A DNA stretch of 64,000 bases from Lathyrus oleraceus (GCF_024323335.1 NC_066584.1:426708319-426772318), one strand, 5' to 3'; shown: positions 1 through 11,300, counted from the first letter of the stretch. The notes: generated by a model not told the origin, from the sequence alone. A program made the numbers and translations.

Positions 1-170
1 AAACCTGATATTTACCGATATCAAGGCCATTTACCGATGGCTGCTGCAACTGGGAAGTCGATATTTACCGATATCGAAGAAAACTGGGCCATTTACCGAT
101 GGCATCTCCGCTTGGGGAGGAACAAAATCTTTGTGGTGATACCAGACAAGACGTTTACCGACGACTTCTG
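1..170 (-). repeat. Hairpin units with TTACCG loop, diverged block
   Basis: Five units share the hexamer TTACCG, each flanked by inverted arms of different sequence: TGATAT/ATATCA (6-23), GCCAT/ATGGC (26-41), TCGATAT/ATATCGA (58-77), GCCAT/ATGGC (88-103), and a longer stem at 142-171 with outer arms CCAGA/TCTGG. The loop is constant while stems vary and stay complementary. This block lies next to the regular 82-bp array. Confidence 0.8.
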
Positions 171-200
171 GGGGTTTTGATTTTATTAACAAGAGAATAA

Positions 201-530
201 AGAATGACCAGACATTTACCGATGACTGGGATGAGACTCGATGTTTACCGACATCGAAAGATGATGTTTACCGACATCAAAAAGAATGACCAGACATTTA
301 CCGATGACTGGGGTGAGACTCGATGTTTACCGACATCGAAAGATGATGTTTACCGACATCAAAAAGAATGACCAGACATTTACCGATGACTGGGGTGAGA
401 CTCGATGTTTACCGACATCGAAAGATGATGTTTACCGACATCAAAAAGAATGACCAGACATTTACCGATGACTGGGTGAGACTCGATGTTTACCGACATC
501 GAAAGATGATGTTTACCGACACCAAAAGAA
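201..530 (-). repeat. 82-bp tandem repeat, about 4 copies, three hairpins per unit
   Basis: Unit starts at 201, 283, 365 and 447 give an exact 82-bp period. The last copy decays at about 527. Each unit holds three TTACCG-loop hairpins: CCAGACAT/ATGACTGG with one A-A mismatch, TCGATGT/ACATCGA, and TGATGT/ACATCA. Copies are nearly identical, implying recent amplification or homogenisation. Confidence 0.9.
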
Positions 531-1474
531 ACACACGTGGGTACTGACATGACACTTACTGGTATCACATGAACAGTATCTGGGACATGTTGAGGCAAGG
601 CTGAACACTTGCTGGGGGTCTCACTGGGGAGAAACAAGCTTTCTGTCACCATCGGGTGAGGAAATAAACCTCTGTGGGGATAATCAATTCTGAATGCTGT
701 CGAAGCAACTGTAGCAGACTTGGTGCTGATGTCGAACAAGAATGATCCGCCTCTGCCGGGGGATACGGTCTGATGTGGTTTCGAACACATGAATGCATAT
801 GTTTGAATTTTTCTATGGCGTAATGCTCCATATGGGATGGAAATGCTACGCCGTTTTGAGGATGCAATGATTACTATATGCAATGCAAAATGATAAGAAC
901 TCTGCGGGGAGAGATACACAGGACGACTGTGCTGAGGAATCTTCAAGAAAAATCCACTGGAGGAAACAGAAGGTAACTGCTGGGGATAGCCAACAACACA
1001 AACCCACCAGAGGAGGACAAAGCAACTTGCTGGGGAGTAATAAAGCAACTCCGCTAGGGGAAAACAAAGGTAAACTGCTGAGGATAGCCCAATCAATCCA
1101 CAAAATTCCGCTTGGGGAAATGAAAGCTCCGCTGGGGGAAACTAAACCAGGCAACTCTCTGGGGATAAGGCTTGTACAAACCTCAGATACGATAAACTCT
1201 GCTTTGGGGAATAACTGTTACTCCGCCGAGGACGACCCACATAATTCACAGGTAGAAACAACTCAGCTGGGGATGCGGGTATCTGTCTGCCATGGACACC
1301 CGTTCAATCCACTGGTAGGATGAACTCTGCTGGAGAAATATTTCGTGAAACCCGCTCCACTCGGGGATCAAGGTCACAACAGCGAGCAAACAGGAAGGAA
1401 CACCATGGATACCGGGTTGTAGGTATGAAACGGGTGACCGACCAAACCGTGAATTGGTTTGAATGCCATAAGTA

Positions 1475-1799
1475 CATCGACCTGATCGTCGGAAACTTCT
1501 TCGGTCTGAATACCGGAAAATATAAGTGCATCGACCTGATCGTCGAAAACTTCTTCGGTCTGAATACCGGAAAAACATAAGTACATCGACCTGATCGTCG
1601 GAAACTTCTTCGGTCTGAATACCGGAAAAACATAAGTACATCGACCTGATCGTCGGAAACTTCTTCGGTCTGAATACCGGAAAAACATAAGTACATCGAC
1701 CTGATCGTCGGAAACTTCTTCGGTCTGAATACCGGAAAAACATAAGTACATCGACCTGATCGTCGGAAACTTCTTCGGTCTGAATACCGGAAAAACATA
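1475..1799 (-). repeat. 55-bp tandem repeat, 6 copies
   Basis: Copies begin at 1475, 1529, 1584, 1639, 1694 and 1749 (periods 54, 55, 55, 55, 55). The last four are almost identical; the second carries a CGTCGA variant. Each contains CGAC-CTGATC-GTCG, a small inverted repeat. Because 55 is not a multiple of 3, the repeat is open in all three minus frames in turn, which explains the long but meaningless frames here. Confidence 0.9.
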
Positions 1800-2189
1800 A
1801 GACATATTATCTATAGCCGTCAAACGTAGATAATACACTCGCATGGAAGATTATCCATAACCGGGTTGTAGGTTGTTAAATGAATAATCGACCGACAAGA
1901 AAGGCATCGGTACCAGGACTAGGTATGCAAAGATGACCAATCAAAAGAGGATAAAATTGCTTACTCGGAGCAAGTATCCAAAAAGAAAGTGAAGACCCAA
2001 TGGGGACAATACTGCTTGATCAAGGCAAGTATCCAGAGGGGAAAAGAATATCAATACCGCAAACTGGGTACTGATAACTGCAAAGAGGGGATTACATCTA
2101 CCGGTTAGTAGAAAACCACATAAAGGTAACCAGTCATCGATAGGAGGAGCACAAAGGGTTATCTCCAACAAGGGGAGAACGTGGGATTT

Positions 2190-2440
2190 TACAACTACCA
2201 GCTAGTGGGTAGAAAACCACAAAGATAGGACTTACAACTACCGGTTTGTAGGTAGAGGCCACCAAACAAATCTACTGAGAGACAGAGTGAGAAAAAAGGA
2301 TTTACAACTACCAGCTAGTGGGTAGAAAACCACAAACCATATCCGCCAGGGGATGAAAGTGGGATTTTACAACTACCGGTTTGTGGGTAGAAAACCACGA
2401 CGATAGGACTTACAACTACCGGGTCGTAGGTAGAAGCCAA
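2190..2440 (-). repeat. Degenerate repeat with five CTACC-N8-GGTAG hairpins
   Basis: Hairpins with arms CTACC and GGTAG and exactly 8-nt loops lie at 2195-2212, 2238-2255, 2308-2325, 2373-2390 and 2416-2433. Each is preceded by a TTACAA word and three of the five are followed by AAAACCAC (the other two by variants). Spacing alternates between about 43 and 65-70 bp. Confidence 0.8.
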
Positions 2441-4224
2441 CAAATTCCGCTGAGGATAAGATGAATGAGTGTCGGTTAGTGAGCAACTATTCATTTATGC
2501 CCCAGGGAAGCACGGGAGACATCCAACAGGAAGCCAATTTAGGATCGATCCAAAAGGCAGACTGAAACAAGACTCATCCTAATGAGGAAAGAACTCAATA
2601 GGAAAACCCATCCCAATGTGTGTTGGGAGGGAACGGAAACAACCGTCATCCACGAGGATGTATCTCAGTGGGGAAATGGCAGGAAAGGATAGACACTTTC
2701 TGCTTAAGGGTTGGCTCTACATGGAGAGATCAGACACACCCATATTTGCTTGAGGAAAATCTACTGGAGAGATCAGTATCAACAAACAGCAGGAGACAAC
2801 CATCAACAGATACACGGCAACAGCTGCAACATGAGTATCTGAATGCTATGATTATGCATGTATGCATTATGCATGATGAATGTATGACGGATGCTGACAA
2901 ACAGACATGCTCAACACGCAGGTCCGGGAATCAACCGTCCGGAGAGAAAACCAAAGCCACCAGAGAGCAAAGAAAATCCACTGGGGACTGGGATATCAGG
3001 GAACATTTATCCTGCAGGGGAGGAAGAGCCATAAGAGGCTTCCGGAGGGATCGTCGGTCACAACCGGAGAACAGAGTTCAACATACAGGCGGATGCGCCA
3101 CAACAACTTGTGCTGGAAATCAGGGATACCAAGAAGCAACCAGATCTCTGATGAGGATACATAGGCATTGATAAGGCTCATCATGCCAACAACTCCGCTG
3201 GGGGATCTATCTGAGGGCATGACATAGTACTGGGATGTCAATCTACCAAATACCGAATCTTCCAAGAAAAGCACCCATGCTGGGGGGAGATGAAGACTGC
3301 TCTGCTGGAGAGGCGAAAGTTGAAGTCTTCAGTAAACACTCTGCTAGGGGAGCTGCCCCACAATAATGTCCGAAACAGCAAACTTGCTGGGGATGCCCCA
3401 CGATAGGGCTCAAACAGCACTCTACTGGGGATGCCCCATAATAGAGCTAACAGGGACTTAGAGGAAGAATCTGTACTGCCGGGAACATGAAGATGAATAA
3501 CTTCAAACGACACTGCGTCAGGCAAATTCACTGAGGAGAGACCATACGAGGTTCTGCAGGACAAAGATACAGTCATGCTCGAGATACGAACAATTGTCTT
3601 ACCTGTCGGTAATCATACCACCCTCGGGAGAGCACTTGCGGGTCTCCTAAGTATCCTTCCATCATTGTGAACGTTCACTTTGTTTAAGAACAATTTTGAA
3701 AAATTCGTTTATTTTGAAAACAATGATACTTTATCAATTAAACATGCAAAACATTTGTTGAGTTGAAACAGATAAGAGTGCAAATAACTGGATAAAAGCT
3801 CAAATTGATGTGATGGAATGGTAGTCTGCAAAGGGCGAGACTCCATAGATCTGTACAAGTTTGAAATCGGTGATATATATTGGAGAGGGCTACATTGAAC
3901 ATAATGACCTTTCCTCTACCATTCTGAATTTTCGATGTATTCAAAGCTTCAGTCGATGACGAATCGAGAATTCCTGACGGATGACAGATATAGAGCACAG
4001 TCTTGTCAAGATGCAGTTACTTGCCAAATCCCTAATTTTTGCCGAGATTGCCCCAGTGTGAGGTGTTCAATCTAGCGGGATGCAAATTCTTTCTTTTTCA
4101 ATGTCTCTAACTTTTGCCTGGATCGCCCTTTCGGGTTTTCAATCCACCGAGACGCTCCTTTTTGCCTAAGTCGCCCTTTGGGGTGTTCGACTTAGCGAGC
4201 TATTCTGCTTTTTTTGTTTTAGGC

Positions 4225-4506
4225 GAAGTATTCCTTGACTGCATCGGAATTCACAGGACGAGTGAACTTCTCCATCCATTGTTGTAAGTGTCAGAGCACC
4301 GCCTGAAAAGGCTCTCTTGACAACATATGGACATTCATAGCTTGGAGTTCACTTGCCCCTGGAATCGGGCACGAAAGGCAAGACTTTCTTGAGCACAAGG
4401 TTCCTCGGAACACACGAAGCTTGATCTTCTCGTCGAATGCTTTCTTCACTCTCTGCTGACATAACTGACCATGGCAGTTGATCTCTTTTTCGATCGAATT
4501 CAGCAT
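4225..4506 (-). pseudogene. Gypsy pol remnant: integrase C-terminal tail
   Basis: Reading the minus strand across frameshifts gives the usual end of a legume Ogre/Tat-type polyprotein: a CHGQL segment, AFDEKIKLRVF, then PYVVK-like and AFSGGAL-like words, ending with VNSDAVKEYFA and a stop near 4225. This segment normally follows the integrase core and ends pol. It is directly preceded by a lysine-rich low-complexity tract, so the catalytic domains are deleted. Frame breaks within about 280 bp show it is dead. Confidence 0.75.
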
Positions 4507-4904
4507 CAGCCAACTTGGGACTTTGAGGGTGCTATCTTTCTTTTGTTTTTTTTTTCTTTTTCTTTCTTTTGATTTGGATTTCTTTTGATTTTGATTTCTT
4601 TTGATTTTGATTTCTTTTGATTTTGCACCCTCTCTTTCTTTTTTCTTTCTCTTTTTTTCCTTTTGATAATGCCCCAGTTGGCTGTTCTGCTGATTCTCGA
4701 GATGCAGCTGAGTGTGATCTTCTTTTCTCGCTCAAGAAGTCGGGAAATCTCGTCAGGAATCCCTTCGACATCATCTTCTTCCGCTTCGAATATAGGGAAT
4801 TCAAAATTGGGAGATGACGTCCGATCATTATGTTCAATGGGTTTGAGAAACAGCCTGCATAATGATTTTGATATGAAAAGCACTTTGAAAATCAAACAAG
4901 ACAA
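4507..4904 (-). pseudogene. Gypsy pol remnant: acidic linker upstream of RT
   Basis: The minus-strand frame contains FEFPIFEAEEDD followed by IPDEISRLLEREKK. This is the acidic spacer lying between protease and reverse transcriptase in legume Ogre/Tat polyproteins. After a frameshift the reading continues briefly (LENQQNSQLG) and then runs into Lys/Glu-rich low complexity encoded by polypyrimidine DNA. The reverse transcriptase expected next is absent. Confidence 0.7.
4538..4672. repeat. Polypyrimidine low-complexity tract
   Basis: This tract is nearly pure T/C on the + strand, with three repeats of a TTTCTTTTGATT word. It sits exactly where the reverse transcriptase, RNase H and integrase core of the Ogre pol should be, so it marks the deletion scar or the filler at it. 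Confidence 0.8.
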
Positions 4905-5120
4905 TCGTTATGCAGATGAAAAGATTGCTTTTATTCTTGTTTTTTTTTTAGGTTTTTTGTGATCACCAATTTCATGCAAAAGTGAAAAGGGAAAACAAAA
5001 GGAAAAACAAATGTTTAACATGAATTTATTTGAATGAAAATATCATTGCACAAAATGTTGCCAACAATGCCATCACTTCTCCTTTTGGCATGGGAGAAGG
5101 GTTTTTAAACAAAGTGATTG
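4905..5120 (-). other. Degenerate Ogre internal sequence, no readable gene
   Basis: AT-rich sequence between two pol scraps. No frame is readable for more than a few dozen codons. Confidence 0.5.
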
Positions 5121-5520
5121 TTACTCTGACTTATGAACAACTGTAGGAACGCCCACAGTGACCCGATTGTGACAGACACCACCAGGAATGATGAAATTGT
5201 TCAAGTCCTCTGCGTCCTCTTTCAAAACAGCAGCATCCTCTTCTTCAGGTTGATCGTCGTGGATGAATCCTCCACTCTTGAACAGACCTTGCTCATTGCA
5301 TGCCCCAGAACAGTAGCCAATGCCAGCCCGGGATTGGTTAACCAGGAATAAATCCATCAACAGCACAAAGTCTGGCAAATATCTCTCTGAGTTCACAATT
5401 CTCTTGCTCAGGATGATCCATCAATCTGGCAGAGATGGCTCTGGTATAATACCGGCAAAGTGCGTCTTCAAAATAAATGAAGATCGCAGGGTCAGACCAC
5501 TGGACGGGAGACCGGAACAA
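5121..5520 (-). pseudogene. Gypsy pol remnant: protease-RT spacer
   Basis: The frame at 5121-5396 reads SRAGIGY, GLFKSGGFIH, an acidic stretch (PEEEDAA) and NFIIPGGVCHNR...VPTVVHKSE. This is the spacer just upstream of the acidic linker in legume Ogre/Tat polyproteins. A second frame (5338-5520) overlaps it and is poorly conserved. The protease and all of gag that should precede it are missing; only leader follows towards higher coordinates. Confidence 0.65.
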
Positions 5521-6737
5521 AACACCTGTTTATGCAAATGATGCATGAAGTGTTTATGCATATGCTTGTTTTTATTTCAAAGGAACTCGAGGGTTTTATT
5601 TGCAAACTTTGAAATATTTAGCATTTTGATCATATATGAGAATATCTCATCAGATATATCAGGTGAAAAAATTTTCCGGTTTTTTCATGTTTTGAAATTT
5701 TTTGCAGATAAACTCCTTTGAGTTCCTTGAAAATTTTCTTTTTTCTGATGATATGGATGCAGATGAATGTATGAATGCATGAATGCAACAAACACACTCA
5801 AGGACCAAGCAAAACACGCCAAACAAAGGTCGTGGGAAAGCTCATTGTATCCCTAATATCAATCATCCATTTTGGTGGATTTAGGTTTTCACCTTATCGA
5901 CACCCAAGTTCCATTGATATTAACGGTACATGAACCAGCTCAAACATCCTTAATATCAACCAGCCGCTTTGGTGGATTTTAGGTTTTACCCCTGATCCGG
6001 GATCCATTGATATTAACAATGTTTGAACGACTCAACCACGAATCATGGGTTTGTTGAGAGTCACGAGCATGGAGTCTCGGTTAAGAACCACCCAAAGGGA
6101 GTGTACTAGGGTTTAAACCTGCCAGACATGTTCTACCAGAGGTTCCCATAATCATCGTTCCATCTTTCGAATGTTATCGGAGGAACGAATACTCGTATTC
6201 CAAAAATATTCTCAAGAGAAACTCTTATGAGTGTAGTATCGCGTAACAATCGTATCAGAACTGACATCTGAACGACCTCCGCACTACGTTCCTAAAAATA
6301 GGCCAAGATGGGTTTGGTAAACTAAGGTCCTTGGCTTCTGCGGCACATGATTGAAAGAATAATGCCTAACCACAAATAACTTGTGTGACATTATTAGTTC
6401 AACATGACCTCCACCAAGTGAATGGACTCGCAAGTCAACTGGCTAAGGAATACTCCACACCAGTCAACAAGATTATGCCATTCTCCTATCCTAGAGTGCA
6501 CTCGAGTCCGGGTATAGAACTCATCTCACAAAGGAAAACAGACAACCAGCCAGGCAGAGTGAATAATGAATATGAATGCAAACATTAATGCACACAATCA
6601 ATGCAATCAATAAATGAAATGAACAAATAATGAAAGCAATAAATACACACAGCACAAAGCAACCAAAACCCTAATCCTAGAGAGCGCTAGGAGAGACTCG
6701 CTCAGGGAAGATGGACCAGCATAGGTCAACTTCTCTA
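5521..6737 (-). other. Ogre leader (5' UTR), no gene
   Basis: Sequence between the primer binding site and the first pol scrap. It holds two related segments (about 5845-5930 and 5945-6025) sharing a TTTGGTGGATTT word and a CCATTGATATTAAC word, which looks like an old local duplication. No plausible coding frame. Confidence 0.6.
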
Positions 6738-6757
6738 CATCCCCAGCAGAGTCGCCA
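6738..6757 (-). other. Primer binding site, tRNA-Arg type
   Basis: On the minus strand this reads TGGCGACTCTGCTGGGGATG, beginning two bases inside the LTR edge (LTR terminal CA at 6760-6761). This form of primer site is the one described for Ogre elements and attributed to tRNA-Arg. Confidence 0.85.
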
Positions 6758-7120
6758 GCTGTCGCATTACGCGAAAAACCGGCGGGAAAAGAAAGAAACA
6801 ACAGAGCCGCCACCGTGCGTTATTTATCCCAAAAGAGGGAAAGGAAACGCTCGAAGTAAACCTAGGAAAGAACATGGTCTCGCGACCAAAGAGGATGGGT
6901 TCGGGAGTCGGTTATGCGAAGGGAAGGTATTAGCACCCCTACGCATCCGTAGTACTCTACGGGATCCACGCACTAAAGGAAGGAATATTGGTTGCTAAAC
7001 ACTGCTCAAACACACGCACACTGGCTGAAAAGAGACAAAAGAAACCGACTGAAACTGACTCGGCAGGACATCGTATCCTGGGCCTACTTAGTCTATCAGG
7101 CATAGACATCAGAGTCGAAG

Positions 7121-7774
7121 TAGTTCGGACTGGGGAAACGACACATGCTCGCTAGGATGTCGCATCCTATGCATACGTATCTTCTCGGACGAGAGAAGAA
7201 TCAGAGCATTCGTAGCTCGGCTGACACGCACACAAGCAAACAAAACACACAGGCAAACATGGAGCCTGAATGCCAATCGCTGGACTTACATCAGCATCCG
7301 AACCAACAAACACACCAGATAGATAGGGAGTCGGGGACTCAGCCTATAACTGCCAAACAACACACACAAAAGAAAAGAAAGGCGCCCGGAGAGATCAACT
7401 CAATCTCCTGCCTACATACTTCATCTGGTATGAAGATCAGGGCGATGTAGTTCGGACTGGGGAAACGACACATGCTCGCTAGGATGTCGCATCCTATGCA
7501 TACGTATCTTCTCGGACGAGAGAAGAATCAGAGCATTCGTAGCTCGGCTGACACGCACACAAGCAAACAAAACACACAGGCAAACATGGAGCCTGAATGC
7601 CAATCGCTGGACTTACATCAGCATCCGAACCAACAAACACACCAGATAGATAGGGAGTCGGGGACTCAGCCTATAACTGCCAAACAACACACACAAAAGA
7701 AAAGAAAGGCGCCCGGAGAGATCAGCTCAATCTCCTGCCTACATACTTCATCTGGTATGAAGATCAGGGCGATG
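7121..7774 (-). repeat. 327-bp exact tandem duplication inside the Ogre LTR
   Basis: Units 7121-7447 and 7448-7774 are offset by exactly 327 bp and appear identical except for one base near 7398/7725 (AACTC versus AGCTC). The next base pairs after each copy start TAGTTC, so the array ends with a partial third start. Confidence 0.92.
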
Positions 7775-8067
7775 TAGTTCCCCTACGCAGGGACAAGGAT
7801 CTAGCCTAACCAGATAACAGAGGGAGACACAACTCTAGGGAGACTACGACTCGAGCCTAGATGTTGTCATGCAAAGTCAACCCTAAGTTATGGTTTCTAG
7901 CTAAATGGCACACGGGCCAACCTATCCTAGACACGGCTTGCACAGGAAGCAAGGGTCTCGATTGCAACTAGGGCAAGAGAAAGGGGAGGTCTCAATCGCA
8001 ACGAGGGCGAGAGAAAAGAGAGATCTCAATCACACAGGGGTGAGAGAAAAGAGTTAGTGTTAGCGGT

Positions 8068-8350
8068 TAGTCAAACTCGGCAAGACATCGCGTCTCGTGC
8101 CTACGTATCTCATCTGAACATGAGAATCAGAGTTGCCGTAGTTCGGCCACGGAGGGACAAAGGACTCGATTGCAACTAGGGCAAGAGAAAGGGAAAGTCT
8201 CGATCGCAACGAGGGCGAGAGAAAGGATCGCAACGAGGGCGAAAACAAGCACGGATTAGTTGTTAGTTGTTAGTCAAACTCGGCAAGACATCGCGTCTCG
8301 TGCCTACGTATCTCATCTGAACATGAGAATCAGAGTTGCCGTAGTTCGGC
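8068..8350 (-). repeat. Direct repeat pair of about 80 bp, 203 bp apart
   Basis: A segment beginning TAGTCAAACTCGGCAAGAC and ending near GCCGTAGTTCGG occurs at 8068-8147 and 8271-8350. Related, more diverged versions occur near 7060-7130 and within the 327-bp units. It is a module of the LTR. Confidence 0.85.
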
Positions 8351-11300
8351 TAAACAGTTACTGTTGGTTTGTGCTTTTTAAGTGGACAACATCACTGCAC
8401 AATCTACCTGATGCTCGACCTTTGGAGACTTACTCAACTGTAGTAGAAGGAGTGAATGTATCCTTAAGAGGGGATGGTGTTTGTTTGTGCTTTAAAGAAG
8501 CAAGCAAGAAAGGAAGTCCTATACGAAGGAACCGTGCTACCTTAATTGACATGCAAACGAGACTACGCGGAGCCTAACAACCTAGGGGATATGATCACAC
8601 CACATAAGCACACACAAACACATACAGCATAAAGTAAACACACCAACAAGGGGGCTCAAACATGGGTTAGGTTTTAGTCGAGGGGTCATATCAACCTCAA
8701 CAAACAAACCTCTGGAATGGGGTGAGTGTTGCTCTTAACCTTGCCATTGAGGGGCTAAGGTGAAGCAGATGAAAAGAGATGAGGGGTGTGCCTCATTGCT
8801 TCTATCCCTGGCCAGGGAGAGCATTTGACGGGAATGTGTGGGTTCAGAAAGTGGGAACCCTTCTACACATTTGAATACTGACTCAACTGTGCAATTGCAC
8901 AAGATCTTTGGGTTTTTATCTGTAATGCATCAACACAGTGGTGTGAGCAAAACAGAAGACACACTGAATAGCAGGGGATAGGTTGCTTATCCCTTGGGTT
9001 CTGCCAATTGCCTCTTCACTTAGGAGGTCTTTGACTTAATGCAAGGACAATTTAAACATACACAAGCATTGCCTCTTAAGGAGGACTTCAGACAGTTTGC
9101 CCGGCCAAATAACAGGCCGGGTCTCCAGACTACATGAAGTAAAAGAGATTATACCTCAAGCAAGTTGCTAAAAAGCAAAGCAAAGCAAGTTCAGAGAACT
9201 TAAGCAACTAAGGGTACCTGAAATAGTCAAACCAATCAGTAAACAGTTCAACAATTTAAAGCAAAAGGAATTGGTACACAACAGTCAAAACCAATAACCA
9301 ACTGTGCCAAGCACAAGACTCAAGCACATGAGTCAAGCCACCTACAAAACAAGGGTTAGCTCAATGACATATAACCAAACTCAACCAAATTAAAGTGATC
9401 TCAATGGTCATTTAGTGCCCGACCTGAAAACACAAACTCAACAGTAAGTAACTGGACCACTAGGGCAAGCCTAGGGTCAAAAGTGAATGAAAAAGTCAAA
9501 ACAGCAAACCATATTCAATCAAAATCAAATTCAATCAATCAAGAAGTAATTCCAATTGGGTTCACATGCATATCAATCATTATCATCATTTCATGAACAT
9601 TTGAAGTCAAAGTAAGGCAAATGAAAGCACAAAAAAGTCAACAGAATGACTTGCATCAAAAGTCAACCCAAACAATCTCAAAAATCATCAAATAAATCAC
9701 ACTCAATCCTAACATCTAGCATGGTAAGCATGTTAAATTTCATGGCATTTGGATGAGAGGAAGGCAGTCAATGAAAATCAAGAAGTCAAACCAAATTTAA
9801 GCATGCACAATGAAAGTCAACAAACATGGGTCAACTTCAAAAAATCACATCAAATTGAAAACAGATGAGAAATGAATGAGATTAACACCAATGCAAAGCT
9901 CAAGATGTCTAGTTATCACATATGAAATTTCATGATCATACAATATGGTATGAGAATTTCCCAAAGGATTTGGCAACATGTATCACATAAGGTCAACCAT
10001 TGACCAGGCAGGGAAGAAAATTCACAAACAAATAGGAAGACAGCACAATTAAATCCAGAAAAAATCACACATCAACTAGACATATGGGAGATGGTTCATG
10101 CAAAAAATTGGATCATTTGGATGCAAGGAAACATGTCAACCAAAATTGGGAAAATGCATATTCATGGTGTGACACCAAATGTAACACCCTAGTTCAAAAA
10201 TTCATATCCAGCAAACCACATATGATAAATGCATAAACTCTACATGGAAACAAAGGTGAATGTGTCTAGTTTCTCCACAAAAATTTTCAGAACCAATGGA
10301 TGCATCATCATTATTTCACAATGGTTTTGGCAACATGTACAACTTTTGGTCACATTTCATAAACCCTAGAGCTATTTAAAATTCCCTGATCCAAAAAATC
10401 TGGAAAAATAATGATAAAAAAGTAGACATTCATGTGATCATTATGGAAAAAATTTCAGGATTTTTGGAGTTAAATTGAGTGAGTTGTGAATTGTGGAAGT
10501 TGATGAACAAATTGGAATAAACATGAACAAAGTAGATGCAAGGAAAGTCAAACTGATGTTGACCAGTGGCATTTTAGTAATAAGGCGCATCATTTAACTA
10601 AACTCTGCGTTTAAGGCAAGCAGGCGAAATGTTTTGATTGGCCACTAGCCAATGGAACAGTACAATGAGCAACAGCAGCCAATAGCATTCTGGAAAAAAA
10701 AGTGGTTAGGGTTTAAGAAAGCTTAGGGTTTTAACAGCAGGGCATTAAATTCATGTTCATCAACACCAGCAGATTTCCAACAACATATTCAAACAATCAT
10801 GGCAATGAACATTCGTGCAATCATCAAACAGCAACAAACAAACCTAATTTCATGCGAATTCTGGGCAAGTTTAAAGGTTCAGCTACAGGGTATCATCATC
10901 ATCATGCAAAAATCGACCATGAACAAAATCCCCAGAAACGAAAACCAAGCATGGCTATCGAATCTACCAACAATAAGCATCACATATCCAGCAAGCAAAA
11001 TCATTAAAACAAGCTCACACAAGAGAAATCAATGGAAACAAGTTTGAGCATAGAAATTCAAAGCCAGATTTCTCCTAACTCAGTCAATCATTTTCAATGG
11101 TTTAAGGTTCATTGGAATGAGCATTCAAAGACCTTCATTAAACATGGCATAGCTTAGCAAAAAGAGCAAATCGAAAAACTGACCAAAATGATGAGCAGTG
11201 AAGATTCAGCAACCTTTTGCTTGTATGAGCTTGAACAGATGTGTATTATGCTTCTCTAAGATGGATGCTTGAAATCTTTGAGCTCAGTGATGCTTGCTCA

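Larger units (their letters stand above)
1..4224 (-). other. Ogre 3' untranslated region, no gene
   Basis: In element orientation this follows the pol stop codon at about 4225. It begins (4040-4224) with a legume-typical spacer rich in CGCCCTTT-like words and continues with several arrays of short repeats. No open frame here looks like protein: the frames at 380-1096 and 1246-1844 are translations of tandem repeats. The + strand carries a recurring word close to CTCTGCTGGGGA between about 600 and 3550. Hypervariable 3' UTRs that spawn satellite repeats are established for Ogre-like elements. Confidence 0.7.

Noticed and set aside
380..1096. 238-codon minus-strand open frame
   Set aside because: It translates the 82-bp repeat and flanking 3' UTR; the product contains repeated GKHHLSMSVNIESH blocks and no domain.
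1475..1799. CRISPR-like regular repeats
   Set aside because: Units are contiguous without unique spacers, and the context is a plant retrotransposon.
1246..1844. Three overlapping minus-strand frames of about 160 codons with repeated YSDRRSFRRSG-like blocks
   Set aside because: The 55-bp array is open in all three frames in turn; this is a property of the repeat, not of a gene.
4532..4837. Lysine-rich frame that could be a nuclear basic protein
   Set aside because: It is the translation of polypyrimidine low-complexity DNA joined to an out-of-frame pol scrap.
7145..7777. Two identical 101-codon frames that could be a duplicated small gene
   Set aside because: They lie inside the Ogre LTR and are identical because of the 327-bp duplication; composition is Gln/His/Thr-rich without domain or codon signal.
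8260..8577. 105-codon + strand frame
   Set aside because: Inside the Ogre LTR; no recognisable domain and it overlaps the repeated module.
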